Below are positions 7,991 to 16,862 of a DNA stretch of 47,800 nt, piece by piece. The notes beneath the pieces are model-generated. The model made no database searches, was not told where the DNA came from, and was given only the letters and a program-made list of their open reading frames with translations. Where the stretch lies: positions 1-47,800 of the forward strand of contig NZ_KE384378.1 of assembly GCF_000425445.1 (NCBI RefSeq), in the 5' to 3' direction. The position numbers and the translations under genes are program-made. The first letter of the stretch is position 1; the number at the start of each line of letters is the position of its first letter. Source of the DNA: Flavobacterium denitrificans DSM 15936 (lineage in GTDB: Bacteria; Bacteroidota; Bacteroidia; Flavobacteriales; Flavobacteriaceae).

Positions 7991-8761
7991 ATGTCAAAAT
8001 CAAAAACAATTGTACTTATTCACGGAAATTTTGTAAACGACAACACATGGACGGAATGGAAAAAGTACTACGAACAAAAAGGATATAAGGTTTATACGCC
8101 TGCAAATCCTGGACACGACGGAGCTCCATCTGACCTGAGAGCTAAAGTTCATCCCTCCCTAATAGAAACAGGCTTTATAGATATTGTAAATAATATCAGC
8201 ACACTAATCAATACATTACCCGAAAAACCTTTAGTTATAGGTCATTCGATGGCAGGTATGGCGGTACTAAAATTAATAGAATTAGGAAAAGCTATAGCTG
8301 GTGTGACCATTGACGGCGCACCGCCAAAAAATGTTTTTCCGCCTTTTCAAACTTTAAAAACGGTATTGCCTGCTTTCGGATTTTTTTCTTCAAAAAAATA
8401 TTTCATGGGAAGCCGTGAATGGTACGATTACGCTTTTTTTAATACGATTACCGATTCTGAAAAACGAAATGCTTTTGAAAAATTTGCCGTACCAGAAAGT
8501 TACAAGGTAAGTCGTGAATTAGTATTGAATTCTTTTTCGAATATTGATTTCAAAAAAGCGCATGAACCCATTCTTTTTATTGGTGGCGGAAGCGATAATA
8601 TTTTCCCTCCTAATCTTACCGAAACTATCGCACGCAAGTATAGAAACAGCACTGGCCGTGTTGATCTTAAAATATTTGAGGGCAAAAGTCATTTTATTTG
8701 TGGAGAACCCGGCTGGGAAACTGTAGCTGATTATATTTTAAATTGGTATGAAGCGTTATAA
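7991..8761 (+). CDS. Alpha/beta hydrolase
   Basis: This is a 256-residue alpha/beta-fold hydrolase with HG at residues 11-12 for the oxyanion hole, GHSMAG at 84-89 (nucleophile Ser86), likely Asp202 (GGGSDNIF) and His234 (GKSHF). There is no signal peptide. It is the better-conserved paralog of the protein encoded at 1064-1855; the two share the whole domain layout. It is the second gene of a pair with the isochorismatase-family hydrolase (6-bp gap). The family includes esterases, lactonases and haloperoxidase-like proteins, so the activity is left open. Confidence 0.9.
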   Translation: MSKSKTIVLIHGNFVNDNTWTEWKKYYEQKGYKVYTPANPGHDGAPSDLRAKVHPSLIETGFIDIVNNISTLINTLPEKPLVIGHSMAGMAVLKLIELGKAIAGVTIDGAPPKNVFPPFQTLKTVLPAFGFFSSKKYFMGSREWYDYAFFNTITDSEKRNAFEKFAVPESYKVSRELVLNSFSNIDFKKAHEPILFIGGGSDNIFPPNLTETIARKYRNSTGRVDLKIFEGKSHFICGEPGWETVADYILNWYEAL

Positions 8762-8811
8762 AATAGTTTTTTTTGAATTCAATAAACAACTATTAATATC
8801 GTGATATCTTT

Positions 8812-8819
8812 TATATTTG
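8812..8819 (+). promoter_or_regulatory. -7 box upstream of the 118-residue protein
   Basis: TATATTTG fits TAnnTTTG and is followed by C. It lies 72 bases before the ATG at 8892. No TTG was found at the proper distance upstream. Confidence 0.35.
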
Positions 8820-8891
8820 CCCGAAACACTACAATGCATTCTGCCGGAATTCGCGTTAAAAAAAGTGTTAACAAATGCAAGACTATTATAA

Positions 8892-9248
8892 ATGACAGTA
8901 CAAGATTTAATAGGCAAATATGCTGTTTCGGGCAGTAATCAAGAAGCAAATAATGAAATTAGTTATAAAGGTATTTTGACTTTATCATTAGATACCAATA
9001 ACCGAATTATAGCCAATTGGCTTATCAACAATCACAAACAAAAAGGAACAGGCTTCTTTAAGGATAATATTTTGGTTATCAATTTTAATTACAAAGACGA
9101 TGACCGCAAAACCTATAAAGGTGTCGCTGTTTACCGATGTATTACAAAAGATGTTTTGGAAGGTTTTTGGTCCGAAAAACATGGAGATCCGCTTTATCTT
9201 GGAACAGAACATTGCTTAAGAATGGAAAGTACAGAACCGCTCAACTAA
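8892..9248 (+). CDS. Small conserved-looking protein of unknown function
   Basis: This is a 118-residue soluble protein without signal peptide or membrane span. The pattern of alternating hydrophobic residues (ILTLSL, IIANWLI, ILVINFNY, GVAVYRC) suggests a small beta-barrel or beta-sandwich. The C-terminal half ends with VLEGFWSEKHGDPLYLGTE and has two cysteines. I do not recognise the family. The gene stands alone, 130 bp after the hydrolase pair and convergent with the PUL. Confidence 0.7.
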   Translation: MTVQDLIGKYAVSGSNQEANNEISYKGILTLSLDTNNRIIANWLINNHKQKGTGFFKDNILVINFNYKDDDRKTYKGVAVYRCITKDVLEGFWSEKHGDPLYLGTEHCLRMESTEPLN

Positions 9249-9403
9249 ATCATTTTTTCTTTGGCATAAAACCCTTGAAGTCTAAAATAATTCCAATTGA
9301 TTATTCGCTCAGAAAACCACAATCGAACTTGTCCATAATGCAATGGAAGATCGGCCGTAGCTGAGCGTTTCATTTGTTAGAATTAGATTTAGAAAATTAG
9401 CGA

Positions 9404-11419
9404 TTAATTTTTGTTGTAATCTATAATCGTCTTTTTTCCGTTTTTAAAATCTACTATAATTGTTCCATTTCCCTGTTCCAAAACTTTTATTGGAACAAGT
9501 TCTTTATTATTCCACTTTTCACCTGATTTTTTCCAGAGCATCAAAGTTGCATATACAGTCGATTTATTGGAGTCAGAATTTGCTGTGACATTGATTACCG
9601 TACTTTCATTGCTTTCTGGATGCAATCCTTTTGCATTCACGATTTCAGAGGCACTCCATCCTAAAAGTGGCACCATTGCCAATTGATATTTTCCGTTATC
9701 AATAATTGTAACTTCTTTACCTTCAACCGTCTTTTTAGTTGTAATAATTTCTTTGTCTAATTTTGGAAGCGCATAATGTCCTAAACGCATTGAAATTCGC
9801 TTGTCGCTGTTGTTTTTGTCGACTCTCAAAATTCCGTTTGGCAAGGGAATATCTGCTAAATTAAAAGCAATATTTTCATCAGTTTCTAAAACTACATTTC
9901 GATAATAAACACCATTTTCAAACTTTTTAAAAGTAAATAATCTAAAAGCTTCCCACTGATTTTTTTTATTTTTTATAAGATAGTTCATTGCTACTTCTCC
10001 ATTATCACCATCGGCTTGCCAAGGAAAAGCACTACTGTAAGATAATCTGTTGTAGTTTTCTGTTGATCTGAATTTTTGCCAATCGCTGCTCACTTTTTCA
10101 TGACACCAAGCTCGTACTTCAGAAGCGCCAATATTAGGATAATCTGTAATCAAGATTTGCGAATCGCCTTGATATTTATTGTAAACTTCGTCTTTTTTGA
10201 ATTTGGTTTCCCAATCTCCATTATTCTCTTTGCTTGTCCAAAAAGGATTATTGTCTGGAACCAATAAACCTAAAAAGACTTTTCCCATCCAATAAACACT
10301 TCCTCTACAGCTGTAATTTTGAACAGCCGGCTCAAATTCGCCATAAAAACCAAGTGTCGGCACATTATCTTTCATAAAATCAGGATGCGTCAAAAACTGC
10401 TTAATAACACCTGATGAAATTCGGCGCATCCATCCATAATTTGTATTTTGATCGTTATAGAAGCCCATTAGAGGAAAAGGAACAACAGCACCAGTACGAT
10501 AACTGATACTTCTTCCCCACATAATCATCTCTCCATTTTTACTAAACAAATCTGGATAATTATCTTTTAAATCATTAAAATTGGATGCAAACTTGGCAGC
10601 ATATTCGGGATAATATTTTTTTCCAAAAAACTCGGACCAAATCGTACCGTACATCTGGAAAGCCCACATACTGTAATAGTCATAAGCAGGACTGTCATTG
10701 TACCAGCCATTTCCGCGATAATGTTTCAGAGATTTTTCGATATATTCTACAAGTAATTTTTCATTTACACTATAACCTTGGTCTTTAAAGAAACTCAATA
10801 CAAAAATATTGAAGAATTTCCAGTTGGAGTCTACTGTTGGGCCGTCACCATAACTTAACATTATTTTTGCCAAATCATCCTTTTGAGTTTGAGGGAGCGG
10901 TTTCCATAAAACATCTGGATTGGTCATAAGTGAAAGTGCCAAAGCGCCAAATTCAACTAATTTTTGACTTGGCCCGCCATTTTTAGCTCGAGGTTCAATA
11001 TATGAAGAGCTTTGGGGATCAGTTAGTTTTCCTATTTGATATCTATAATAATCTGCAACTTTAATGTTGTTTATTACTAAAGACGGATTTTCCTTTAATA
11101 AAGGTGAAGCAATAAACAAAGTTCTGCAAAGACCCTCCAATTTTTCAGTAGGAACTTGGCTTTCATTTGCCGGATAACTTTTTCCTTTTTGTTTTGGAAA
11201 TTTCATATAATCATCCAAAGTATGAACGTAGCTAAAAGCACCCTCTAACAAATAAAGTGCAGCATCTTTCCAATGCTGTTTTGTCATTCCTGTATATGGA
11301 CTGATTTTGTGATTTGGATTTTTTAGTTGCCATATATTAGTGTTGCTTTTATTTTCCTGTGAAAATATAGAGACACTATAGATACTCACTAAGAAGAAAA
11401 ATGCTCTGATTTTATTCAT
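9404..11419 (-). CDS. DUF2264-domain protein, putative uronic-acid glycosidase (long form)
   Basis: This is a 671-residue exported protein (signal peptide 1-20) and the last gene of the PUL transcript. The first 390 or so residues have the DUF2264 layout: an alpha-toroid-like helical body with WKDAALYLLEGAFSYV, GLCRTLFIASPLL, GDGPTVDSNWKFFN, a tyrosine-rich SPAYDYYSMW motif and GRSISYRTGA. The C-terminal third is beta-rich. To my recollection DUF2264 proteins are linked to CAZy family GH154 (beta-glucuronidases), but I could not check this. Context supports an enzyme that removes a decorating uronic acid. A second, shorter DUF2264 protein is encoded at 21810-23051. Confidence 0.85.
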   Translation of the reverse strand: MNKIRAFFFLVSIYSVSIFSQENKSNTNIWQLKNPNHKISPYTGMTKQHWKDAALYLLEGAFSYVHTLDDYMKFPKQKGKSYPANESQVPTEKLEGLCRTLFIASPLLKENPSLVINNIKVADYYRYQIGKLTDPQSSSYIEPRAKNGGPSQKLVEFGALALSLMTNPDVLWKPLPQTQKDDLAKIMLSYGDGPTVDSNWKFFNIFVLSFFKDQGYSVNEKLLVEYIEKSLKHYRGNGWYNDSPAYDYYSMWAFQMYGTIWSEFFGKKYYPEYAAKFASNFNDLKDNYPDLFSKNGEMIMWGRSISYRTGAVVPFPLMGFYNDQNTNYGWMRRISSGVIKQFLTHPDFMKDNVPTLGFYGEFEPAVQNYSCRGSVYWMGKVFLGLLVPDNNPFWTSKENNGDWETKFKKDEVYNKYQGDSQILITDYPNIGASEVRAWCHEKVSSDWQKFRSTENYNRLSYSSAFPWQADGDNGEVAMNYLIKNKKNQWEAFRLFTFKKFENGVYYRNVVLETDENIAFNLADIPLPNGILRVDKNNSDKRISMRLGHYALPKLDKEIITTKKTVEGKEVTIIDNGKYQLAMVPLLGWSASEIVNAKGLHPESNESTVINVTANSDSNKSTVYATLMLWKKSGEKWNNKELVPIKVLEQGNGTIIVDFKNGKKTIIDYNKN

Positions 11420-11484
11420 CTTTTTTATTTTTTTGCGATCGCTTGAATCTGAATTGTATTTTTATTTAAACTCAACAAATTATT

Positions 11485-12516
11485 TTATGGCAAATAAGGT
11501 TTTACGACCACTAATTTATCACCAGACAAATCAACTTCAAAAAATTTCGGAATTCGAATCGTTTTTCCTTCTACTTTTTTGTGGCTGTGTACCGACATCA
11601 ACCATTTGCCATCAAATGTTTTAAACAACATCCCGTGACCAAAATTTGGTGGTGTAATAGGATTTTTTTCCTGAATCCATGGTCCGTCTAAAGTGCCACT
11701 TTTAGAATAGGCTACTCCTTGGGTATAAACATCATAAATCCAGCTCGTCCAAATCATTCCTAAACGTCCAGAGCCTGTCTTAAACAAATATGGACCATCT
11801 GTCACTTTGTTTGGTTTATCATTTCCATTTTTATCCTTTTCCCTGCTCCACGGTGAGTCGCTCGCTTTAAAAAGTAATTTCGCTTCTCCTATCGAGCCGC
11901 TTAAATCTGGTTTAAGCTCAATTTTTTCGATAGTACCGTTACCATTTTGCAACCATTCGTAACAATAAATCATATAAGGTTTTCCATCCTTGTCAACCCA
12001 AAATGTGCCATCTAGTGTTGGCTTGTTTTCTGGTAAATATACCTCGTCTTTCATTGGCACATATGGCCCTTGAGCATTATCGCTAACCAAAATATGACTT
12101 GCTCGGCGTTCAATATCAATACCATCAACTTTATCTATTATTTTGCCTCTATTTGTAAAAGTGGCGAAATAGTAATATTTATTTTTATAGAGATGAAATT
12201 CTGCTGCCCAAATCATTGGATTTGGTCCCATCCAAGAATTTGGGTTTGTTTCTGCAATATCATACGGGCCGTTCCATAATTTCAAATCTTTGCTCTTCCA
12301 GAGCAAACCACCTGTACCAGTCATATAATACATATTTGTTTTCTTGTCTGCTAAAATGGCTGGATCGCTTAATCTAATTGAGTCTAAAGGGATAGCTTCT
12401 TTTATAGCTCTCTTTTTTTGCGCATTTACTGCTGAAAAAAATATAAAAGATATAACTATGAAAAAAACAGAAAGTGACTTCTGTTTAAAATAATTTTGCT
12501 GTGTTTTCATTTTCAT
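11485..12516 (-). CDS. GH43 glycoside hydrolase
   Basis: This is an exported five-bladed beta-propeller enzyme of glycoside hydrolase family 43, usually an arabinofuranosidase, xylosidase or galactosidase. The frame is open to an ATG at 12606, inside the 3' end of the upstream gene. The start at 12516 is chosen because it gives a clean signal peptide ending in SAVNAQ and a 343-residue protein. The base aspartate is in LSDPAIL and the pKa-modulating aspartate in TLDGTFWVDKDGKPYMIY. The position of the general acid reads TDGPYLF, Asp instead of the textbook Glu. It is not of the exo-galactanase subtype of its neighbour. With AGP-like partners, an arabinofuranosidase role is the best guess. Confidence 0.88.
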   Translation of the reverse strand: MKMKTQQNYFKQKSLSVFFIVISFIFFSAVNAQKKRAIKEAIPLDSIRLSDPAILADKKTNMYYMTGTGGLLWKSKDLKLWNGPYDIAETNPNSWMGPNPMIWAAEFHLYKNKYYYFATFTNRGKIIDKVDGIDIERRASHILVSDNAQGPYVPMKDEVYLPENKPTLDGTFWVDKDGKPYMIYCYEWLQNGNGTIEKIELKPDLSGSIGEAKLLFKASDSPWSREKDKNGNDKPNKVTDGPYLFKTGSGRLGMIWTSWIYDVYTQGVAYSKSGTLDGPWIQEKNPITPPNFGHGMLFKTFDGKWLMSVHSHKKVEGKTIRIPKFFEVDLSGDKLVVVKPYLP

Positions 12517-12583
12517 ATTTTTGGGAATGAAGTATTTAGTTTGGAAATTCAATAATTTAAAGATACTGACAAGTATTTTATTT

Positions 12584-13711
12584 TTATAGTTTTTCTGCAA
12601 AAGCATTTAAATTCCATTTTTCTGCCCACTTTAAAATCGGTTTTTCATTTGCAAATTTTATTGGCAACCAAATATAACTTCCATCAATAGGATTTTCAGG
12701 TTTCCAGCGATCAGCCATAAAAATAAATTGCTCTTTTTTTCCTTGGATTGGAAAAATGTAAGTGCTTTGCGAATGGAATGTCAATGCTGCATCTTCACCC
12801 ACACATGGGTTTCCAAGTGATTTCCATGGTCCTAAAACAGAGTTCGCTGAAAACGAACGCGCTTCATTTGGATCCCAACCTGTACATCCTGAAGTTATCA
12901 TATAATAAATTCCATTTTTTTTGAAAACTGCTGGCGCTTCATTATGTCCGGCAGGCGCCATTCGTGTCCATTTTTCTGTAAAATCCAAATAATCGTCTGT
13001 TAATTCTGAAATATGAAGCGTCAAATTATCTTCTGAAGAATGAATCAAATAGGCTTTATTATTATCATCTACATAAACTGTCATGTCTCTTGACATTTGC
13101 CCTTTTTCAAAATCACGGCGAACGAGCATTCCATTATCTACAGCGGTCAGCCATTCTGGAGTCCAAGATTTCAATTTACTTTCATCTGCTGAAGCAATTT
13201 TATTTTCATTTTTAAATCCGATTGGCCATACTCCTTTATTAGGACGATAGGATTTGTAAAATTTGAAAGGGCCTTTTGGAGAATCACTAATTGCTACCGC
13301 TGCTTTTGCTGCATTATAACCTTGATCCTTTAATTCCAAATGAAACCAAAGGATATATTTGCTCATTTTTTTATTGAAAATTACTTTTGGACGTTCCATA
13401 ATGCATCCTTTAGTTATTTCCGAATTTGGATTTTCCTCCGCTTTTAAAACAATTCCTTCGTTTTTCCAATTGTACAAATCTTTAGAAGAATAGCAACTAA
13501 AACCAACTAAAGATGTATTTCCTGACTTGCCTTCTGTCTTATGTTCTCCATACCAATAGTAGACTCCATCGACAAAAAGAATCCCACCACCGTGAGCATT
13601 AATATGAACGCCATCAGTATCTTTCCATTGCTTTCCGGGTTCAAAATTTTTGTTTTGACTGTATATTATGGTGCATATAAAGCATATAATTATCGAATAT
13701 TTTAATCTCAT
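12584..13711 (-). CDS. GH43 enzyme of the exo-beta-1,3-galactanase type (subfamily 24-like)
   Basis: This is a 375-residue exported enzyme (signal peptide 1-18). The sequence carries the signature run of exo-beta-1,3-galactosidases: DTDGVHINAHGGGIL (31-45), YYWYGE (51-56), MERPKV (105-110, Glu106), SRDMTVYVDDNNKAY (207-221), SSEDNLTLHI, HNEAPAVF (256-263, Glu258), TSGCTGWDPNEA and SQSTY. It lacks the canonical GH43 base aspartate near the N-terminus, as is known for this subfamily. It would release galactose from beta-1,3-galactan, the backbone of type II arabinogalactan, and so is the best clue to the substrate of this PUL. It starts one base before the GH16 stop codon region ends, so translation is tightly linked. 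Confidence 0.9.
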   Translation of the reverse strand: MRLKYSIIICFICTIIYSQNKNFEPGKQWKDTDGVHINAHGGGILFVDGVYYWYGEHKTEGKSGNTSLVGFSCYSSKDLYNWKNEGIVLKAEENPNSEITKGCIMERPKVIFNKKMSKYILWFHLELKDQGYNAAKAAVAISDSPKGPFKFYKSYRPNKGVWPIGFKNENKIASADESKLKSWTPEWLTAVDNGMLVRRDFEKGQMSRDMTVYVDDNNKAYLIHSSEDNLTLHISELTDDYLDFTEKWTRMAPAGHNEAPAVFKKNGIYYMITSGCTGWDPNEARSFSANSVLGPWKSLGNPCVGEDAALTFHSQSTYIFPIQGKKEQFIFMADRWKPENPIDGSYIWLPIKFANEKPILKWAEKWNLNAFAEKL

Positions 13712-13712
13712 T

Positions 13713-14567
13713 TTAATTGTTTTTTTGATAAACTCTGATGTAATCTATTATGTATTTTGACGGAAGATTTTTTTCTGTAAATTCGCCACCATTTATTCCT
13801 CCCACGGCAAGATTCACTAACAAATAATGTGGTTGCTGAAATGGAAGTATTTTTTGATTTGGATTTTGATTGGCATCTTTCACACTAATTTCATTCAGCA
13901 ATATATTATCGACAAACAATTTAATTGAATCAGCATCCCAATCCATTCTCCAAATGTGAAATTTGTTCGCCCAATCTGCATCTTTAAAATCGTTCAACTT
14001 TTTTGTTGCACTATCCCAAGCGACTTCCTTTCCTGATCTCCAAGCCGCGTTTGCCAAAATTTTTCCCGTATAGTATTCCATAATATCAATCTCTCCATTT
14101 GCAGGCCAGTTTCCTTCTATGCCCAAGGTCCAAAAGGCCGGCCACATTCCGTTTCCAACAGGAATTTTAGCCCGCATTTCGAATCGGCCATATTGCCAAG
14201 AATGCTTTCCTTGTGTGATTAAACATGAAGAAGACACTTTTATAGAATCTCTTTGTTTTCTCCAGTCGTGATGATTTTTAGAAATAAAATTCGGATTGTT
14301 TTTATTTTCTTTTTTGGCTTCAATAATCAAGAAACCATCTTTGCAGAATGCATTTTCTTTTTGATACCATTGATTTTCTTGGTTTCGAACAAAACCAGTT
14401 TCATAACTCCAATTTTTCTCATCTGGAGTTCCATCTTTTGAAAATTCATCATTCCAGACTAATTTGTATCCTCTATCCTTCAAAACCTTTTCGGCATTAG
14501 AGACAAACCCATAAACCACTATTAATAAAGTTGTTACAATTAAAAACCTTAAAAGGTAAAATTTCAT
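13713..14567 (-). CDS. GH16 endo-beta-glycanase
   Basis: This is a 284-residue exported family 16 glycoside hydrolase with a jelly-roll fold. An N-terminal hydrophobic segment (about 5-21) targets it for export. The catalytic motif GEIDIMEYY (158-166) gives nucleophile Glu159, Asp161 and acid/base Glu164. WNDEF near the N-terminus, GRFEMRAKIP, GMWPAFWTL and the final YIIDYIRVYQ are all family hallmarks. No carbohydrate-binding module is attached. The family covers laminarinases, agarases, porphyranases and endo-beta-1,3-galactanases. Because the next gene encodes an exo-beta-1,3-galactanase and no sulfatase is present, endo-galactanase or laminarinase-like action is favoured. Confidence 0.92.
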   Translation of the reverse strand: MKFYLLRFLIVTTLLIVVYGFVSNAEKVLKDRGYKLVWNDEFSKDGTPDEKNWSYETGFVRNQENQWYQKENAFCKDGFLIIEAKKENKNNPNFISKNHHDWRKQRDSIKVSSSCLITQGKHSWQYGRFEMRAKIPVGNGMWPAFWTLGIEGNWPANGEIDIMEYYTGKILANAAWRSGKEVAWDSATKKLNDFKDADWANKFHIWRMDWDADSIKLFVDNILLNEISVKDANQNPNQKILPFQQPHYLLVNLAVGGINGGEFTEKNLPSKYIIDYIRVYQKNN

Positions 14568-14865
14568 TTTTATATATTTTTAGTGCTAATTGCTATTTAC
14601 AAAGCGAAAAAGCATAATTCTATTTTTACTTATTTGATTTCAATAAAATCCTAGGCGCTATTTCAAATCCTGAAATACTACCATGAAAATTGATATTAAA
14701 TTTTGTAATAATGAAAATAATCAGCTGTAGAAAAAGCAAAAGCAAATTTGCTGATTATTGTTGTTTCAATAAATGTTATAAATAACATCCCTGCTGTTTT
14801 CACAGCAGAGATAGTATTTATTTCCAAAACATGATACCTAAACGTAGTAGGTTAAAAACTTTAGA
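14568..14865 (-). promoter_or_regulatory. Intergenic region between susD and GH16 genes with inverted repeats
   Basis: This 298-bp gap has no gene. It holds three structures: CTGCTG/CAGCAG (14791-14796 and 14803-14808), a 10-bp inverted repeat AATAATCAGC/GCTGATTATT (14716-14725 and 14750-14759), and inside the latter the perfect 12-bp palindrome AGCAAATTTGCT (14741-14752). No T-run follows on the minus strand. They could lower read-through or stabilise the 3' end of the susCD message. Confidence 0.45.
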
Positions 14866-16848
14866 TTATAGTTGGCTTTCATCTGCGACAGCATCTTGCC
14901 ATTTATCCCAGACCTTAATGTTAGGATCATAACCATCATAACCAAAGTTTTGACTTAATTTACCTTTAATGTTTGCCGTTATAGCGCTATTCGGAATTGG
15001 CCAATAATTATTACGTTTGTCCATCGTGTAAAACTTGGTACCATTTGGAACTACAATTCCACTTGGGTATTTGTTGTATAGCGTATAATGTACAATACGT
15101 TGGTACCAGTAGCTGCCTCCGGCGGCATCAGTTCCTGATTGCTTGTCCCAATTAGCTTTATTATAGGTCTGCCCCCACTCATCAGGTCTTCCACTTAGTG
15201 CGAGACAGTGCGAGATGCGTTTTAGCTCGACATTTCTCCATTCTTCTAAATAAAGTTCTCTTCCTCTTTCTGCACAAATATCTCCAATTGTTACTTGGCC
15301 ATACATTTGTGATGCACCTGCTCTGGCTCTTACAACATTTACATCCTGAGCTGCTCCACCAACATTCCCTTGATAAAAACGTGCTTCGGCTCTTAATAAA
15401 TAGGTTTCAGCTAAACGATATAAGTACCAGTGTGCCTTACTTCCTGTACTTGCACCTTGAAAATCAGTTGCATTTGGATTCGTTTCATTTACAACATCAT
15501 GCAAATAGATTTTATACAACGGAAAATCAAACCATTCGCGAAGTGTATCTTTTGACAACAAAGTGGTTCCGTTTCTCAATCTAAAATTTTGTTGATAGAA
15601 AGCAGAAGTTTTATCACTGTATTTTAGATCTTCCATATTTACCCAGTTACCAACAGTACTGTTATGTCTAAGATCTTGCTTGTCTTCAACGCCATTAACA
15701 ACCCACATAGGATGTTGTGAGTAATAAGAAGCACTAATTGTTGCAATTCCGCGTCCTAAAGCTCTTGCATAATCATATTTAGCTTGGTAATTTGCATTAT
15801 TTGAGGCAAAACGACCTGCAGCTTGTTTACCATCAGGCGTAGTAACAGTACCTGAGTTCCAGTTTGGACCAAAAATACGCATTGAAGCAAATGGCAAAAA
15901 TGATTGTACGCCTCCATTCGGCATCACCATAATGGCTTCTCTGTTTCCAGCGATTATTTTATTTTCAGGTCGGTGCAAATCCCAAATTACGTTTCTGCTG
16001 ATTGTCCATGTTGTTGGATTTCCTCCTGGATCAAAAGTTCCAAAAGTATTCTGCATTAAAGAATAACCCGATTGATTAATCAATATATCTGCCTGATTCT
16101 CTGCATCTTTAAATCTTCCAGAAGCCAAATAACATTTAATCAATAATTGACGGCATGCCCCTTTGTTTACTACTCCTAGATAAGGCAATTTTGATTGTTC
16201 TGGCACCCATTCTACTGCTTTTTCCATGTCAGCTGTGATCATTTCGATAATCGCTTCTTTTTTAGTAGAATAGTAACTCTGTTTTGGAACTTCCAATATT
16301 TTTGTAATCAACGGAATATCACCAAACTGATATACCAGATTAAGGTAACGGTAAGCTCTGTGAAAATAAGCCTGACCCATATATTTACGTTTAACCTCTT
16401 CACTCAAACTTTCTACCTTGTCAATATAAGTCAATACCGTATTAGCATGTTTGATACCTGAATAAGCTTCACCCCAATAAAATCCGAAATAAAAATCATC
16501 ATTTGTTGCTGTTTTATAACTCATTGTAGGCACCATAGTATTGGCAAAATCAGCAATAGTACTGCTATTATCTGTTTTTCCATATTTTGCCATATCAGAA
16601 AAAACATATTCTGTGCCGATAGGCACACTGTTACCAGCATTATTGTAATGAATATAATTGTTACGCAATTGTTTGTCGGCACTAGCCAAAACTGCCTGTA
16701 GTCCAGATTCAGTGCTGAATGTAGTTTCCGGCTCGTAAAACGAAAGCGGGTCTGGCTCCAGAAAATCTTCTGAACAAGAAACCAAAAGAGTGGAAGCCAC
16801 TACTAAAGGCGCAAGTATTGAAATTTTATTTTTTATATATCGTATCAT
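14866..16848 (-). CDS. SusD/RagB family surface glycan-binding lipoprotein
   Basis: This is a 660-residue outer-membrane lipoprotein that forms the lid of the SusC channel and binds the target glycan. The signal peptide ends in a lipobox LLVSC with lipidated Cys25, followed by acidic SEDFLEPDP, typical of surface export. SusD hallmarks include TPR-like helices (YMGQAYFHRAYRYLNLVYQFGDIPLI), late LLRAEARFYQGN, RGRELYLEEWRNVELKRIS, and the C-terminal PIPNSAITANIK. It starts 14 bp after the susC stop codon, so the two form one operon. Its length is above the average of about 550 but within the family range. Confidence 0.95.
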   Translation of the reverse strand: MIRYIKNKISILAPLVVASTLLVSCSEDFLEPDPLSFYEPETTFSTESGLQAVLASADKQLRNNYIHYNNAGNSVPIGTEYVFSDMAKYGKTDNSSTIADFANTMVPTMSYKTATNDDFYFGFYWGEAYSGIKHANTVLTYIDKVESLSEEVKRKYMGQAYFHRAYRYLNLVYQFGDIPLITKILEVPKQSYYSTKKEAIIEMITADMEKAVEWVPEQSKLPYLGVVNKGACRQLLIKCYLASGRFKDAENQADILINQSGYSLMQNTFGTFDPGGNPTTWTISRNVIWDLHRPENKIIAGNREAIMVMPNGGVQSFLPFASMRIFGPNWNSGTVTTPDGKQAAGRFASNNANYQAKYDYARALGRGIATISASYYSQHPMWVVNGVEDKQDLRHNSTVGNWVNMEDLKYSDKTSAFYQQNFRLRNGTTLLSKDTLREWFDFPLYKIYLHDVVNETNPNATDFQGASTGSKAHWYLYRLAETYLLRAEARFYQGNVGGAAQDVNVVRARAGASQMYGQVTIGDICAERGRELYLEEWRNVELKRISHCLALSGRPDEWGQTYNKANWDKQSGTDAAGGSYWYQRIVHYTLYNKYPSGIVVPNGTKFYTMDKRNNYWPIPNSAITANIKGKLSQNFGYDGYDPNIKVWDKWQDAVADESQL

Positions 16849-16862
16849 TGTTGAATATTTTT

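Noticed and set aside
11435..11442. GCGATCGC palindrome before the long DUF2264 gene's start
   Set aside because: An 8-base palindrome that occurs once is compatible with chance, and no regulator in the window suggests a link.
12517..12606. Upstream ATG for the GH43 gene at 12606
   Set aside because: It would put 30 residues before the signal peptide and overlap the upstream gene by 23 bp. The ATG at 12516 gives a normal exported protein.
15198..15584. Long plus-strand frame of 128 codons inside the SusD gene
   Set aside because: It is the antisense shadow of a clear SusD coding sequence, and its His/Leu-rich translation reflects reverse reading.
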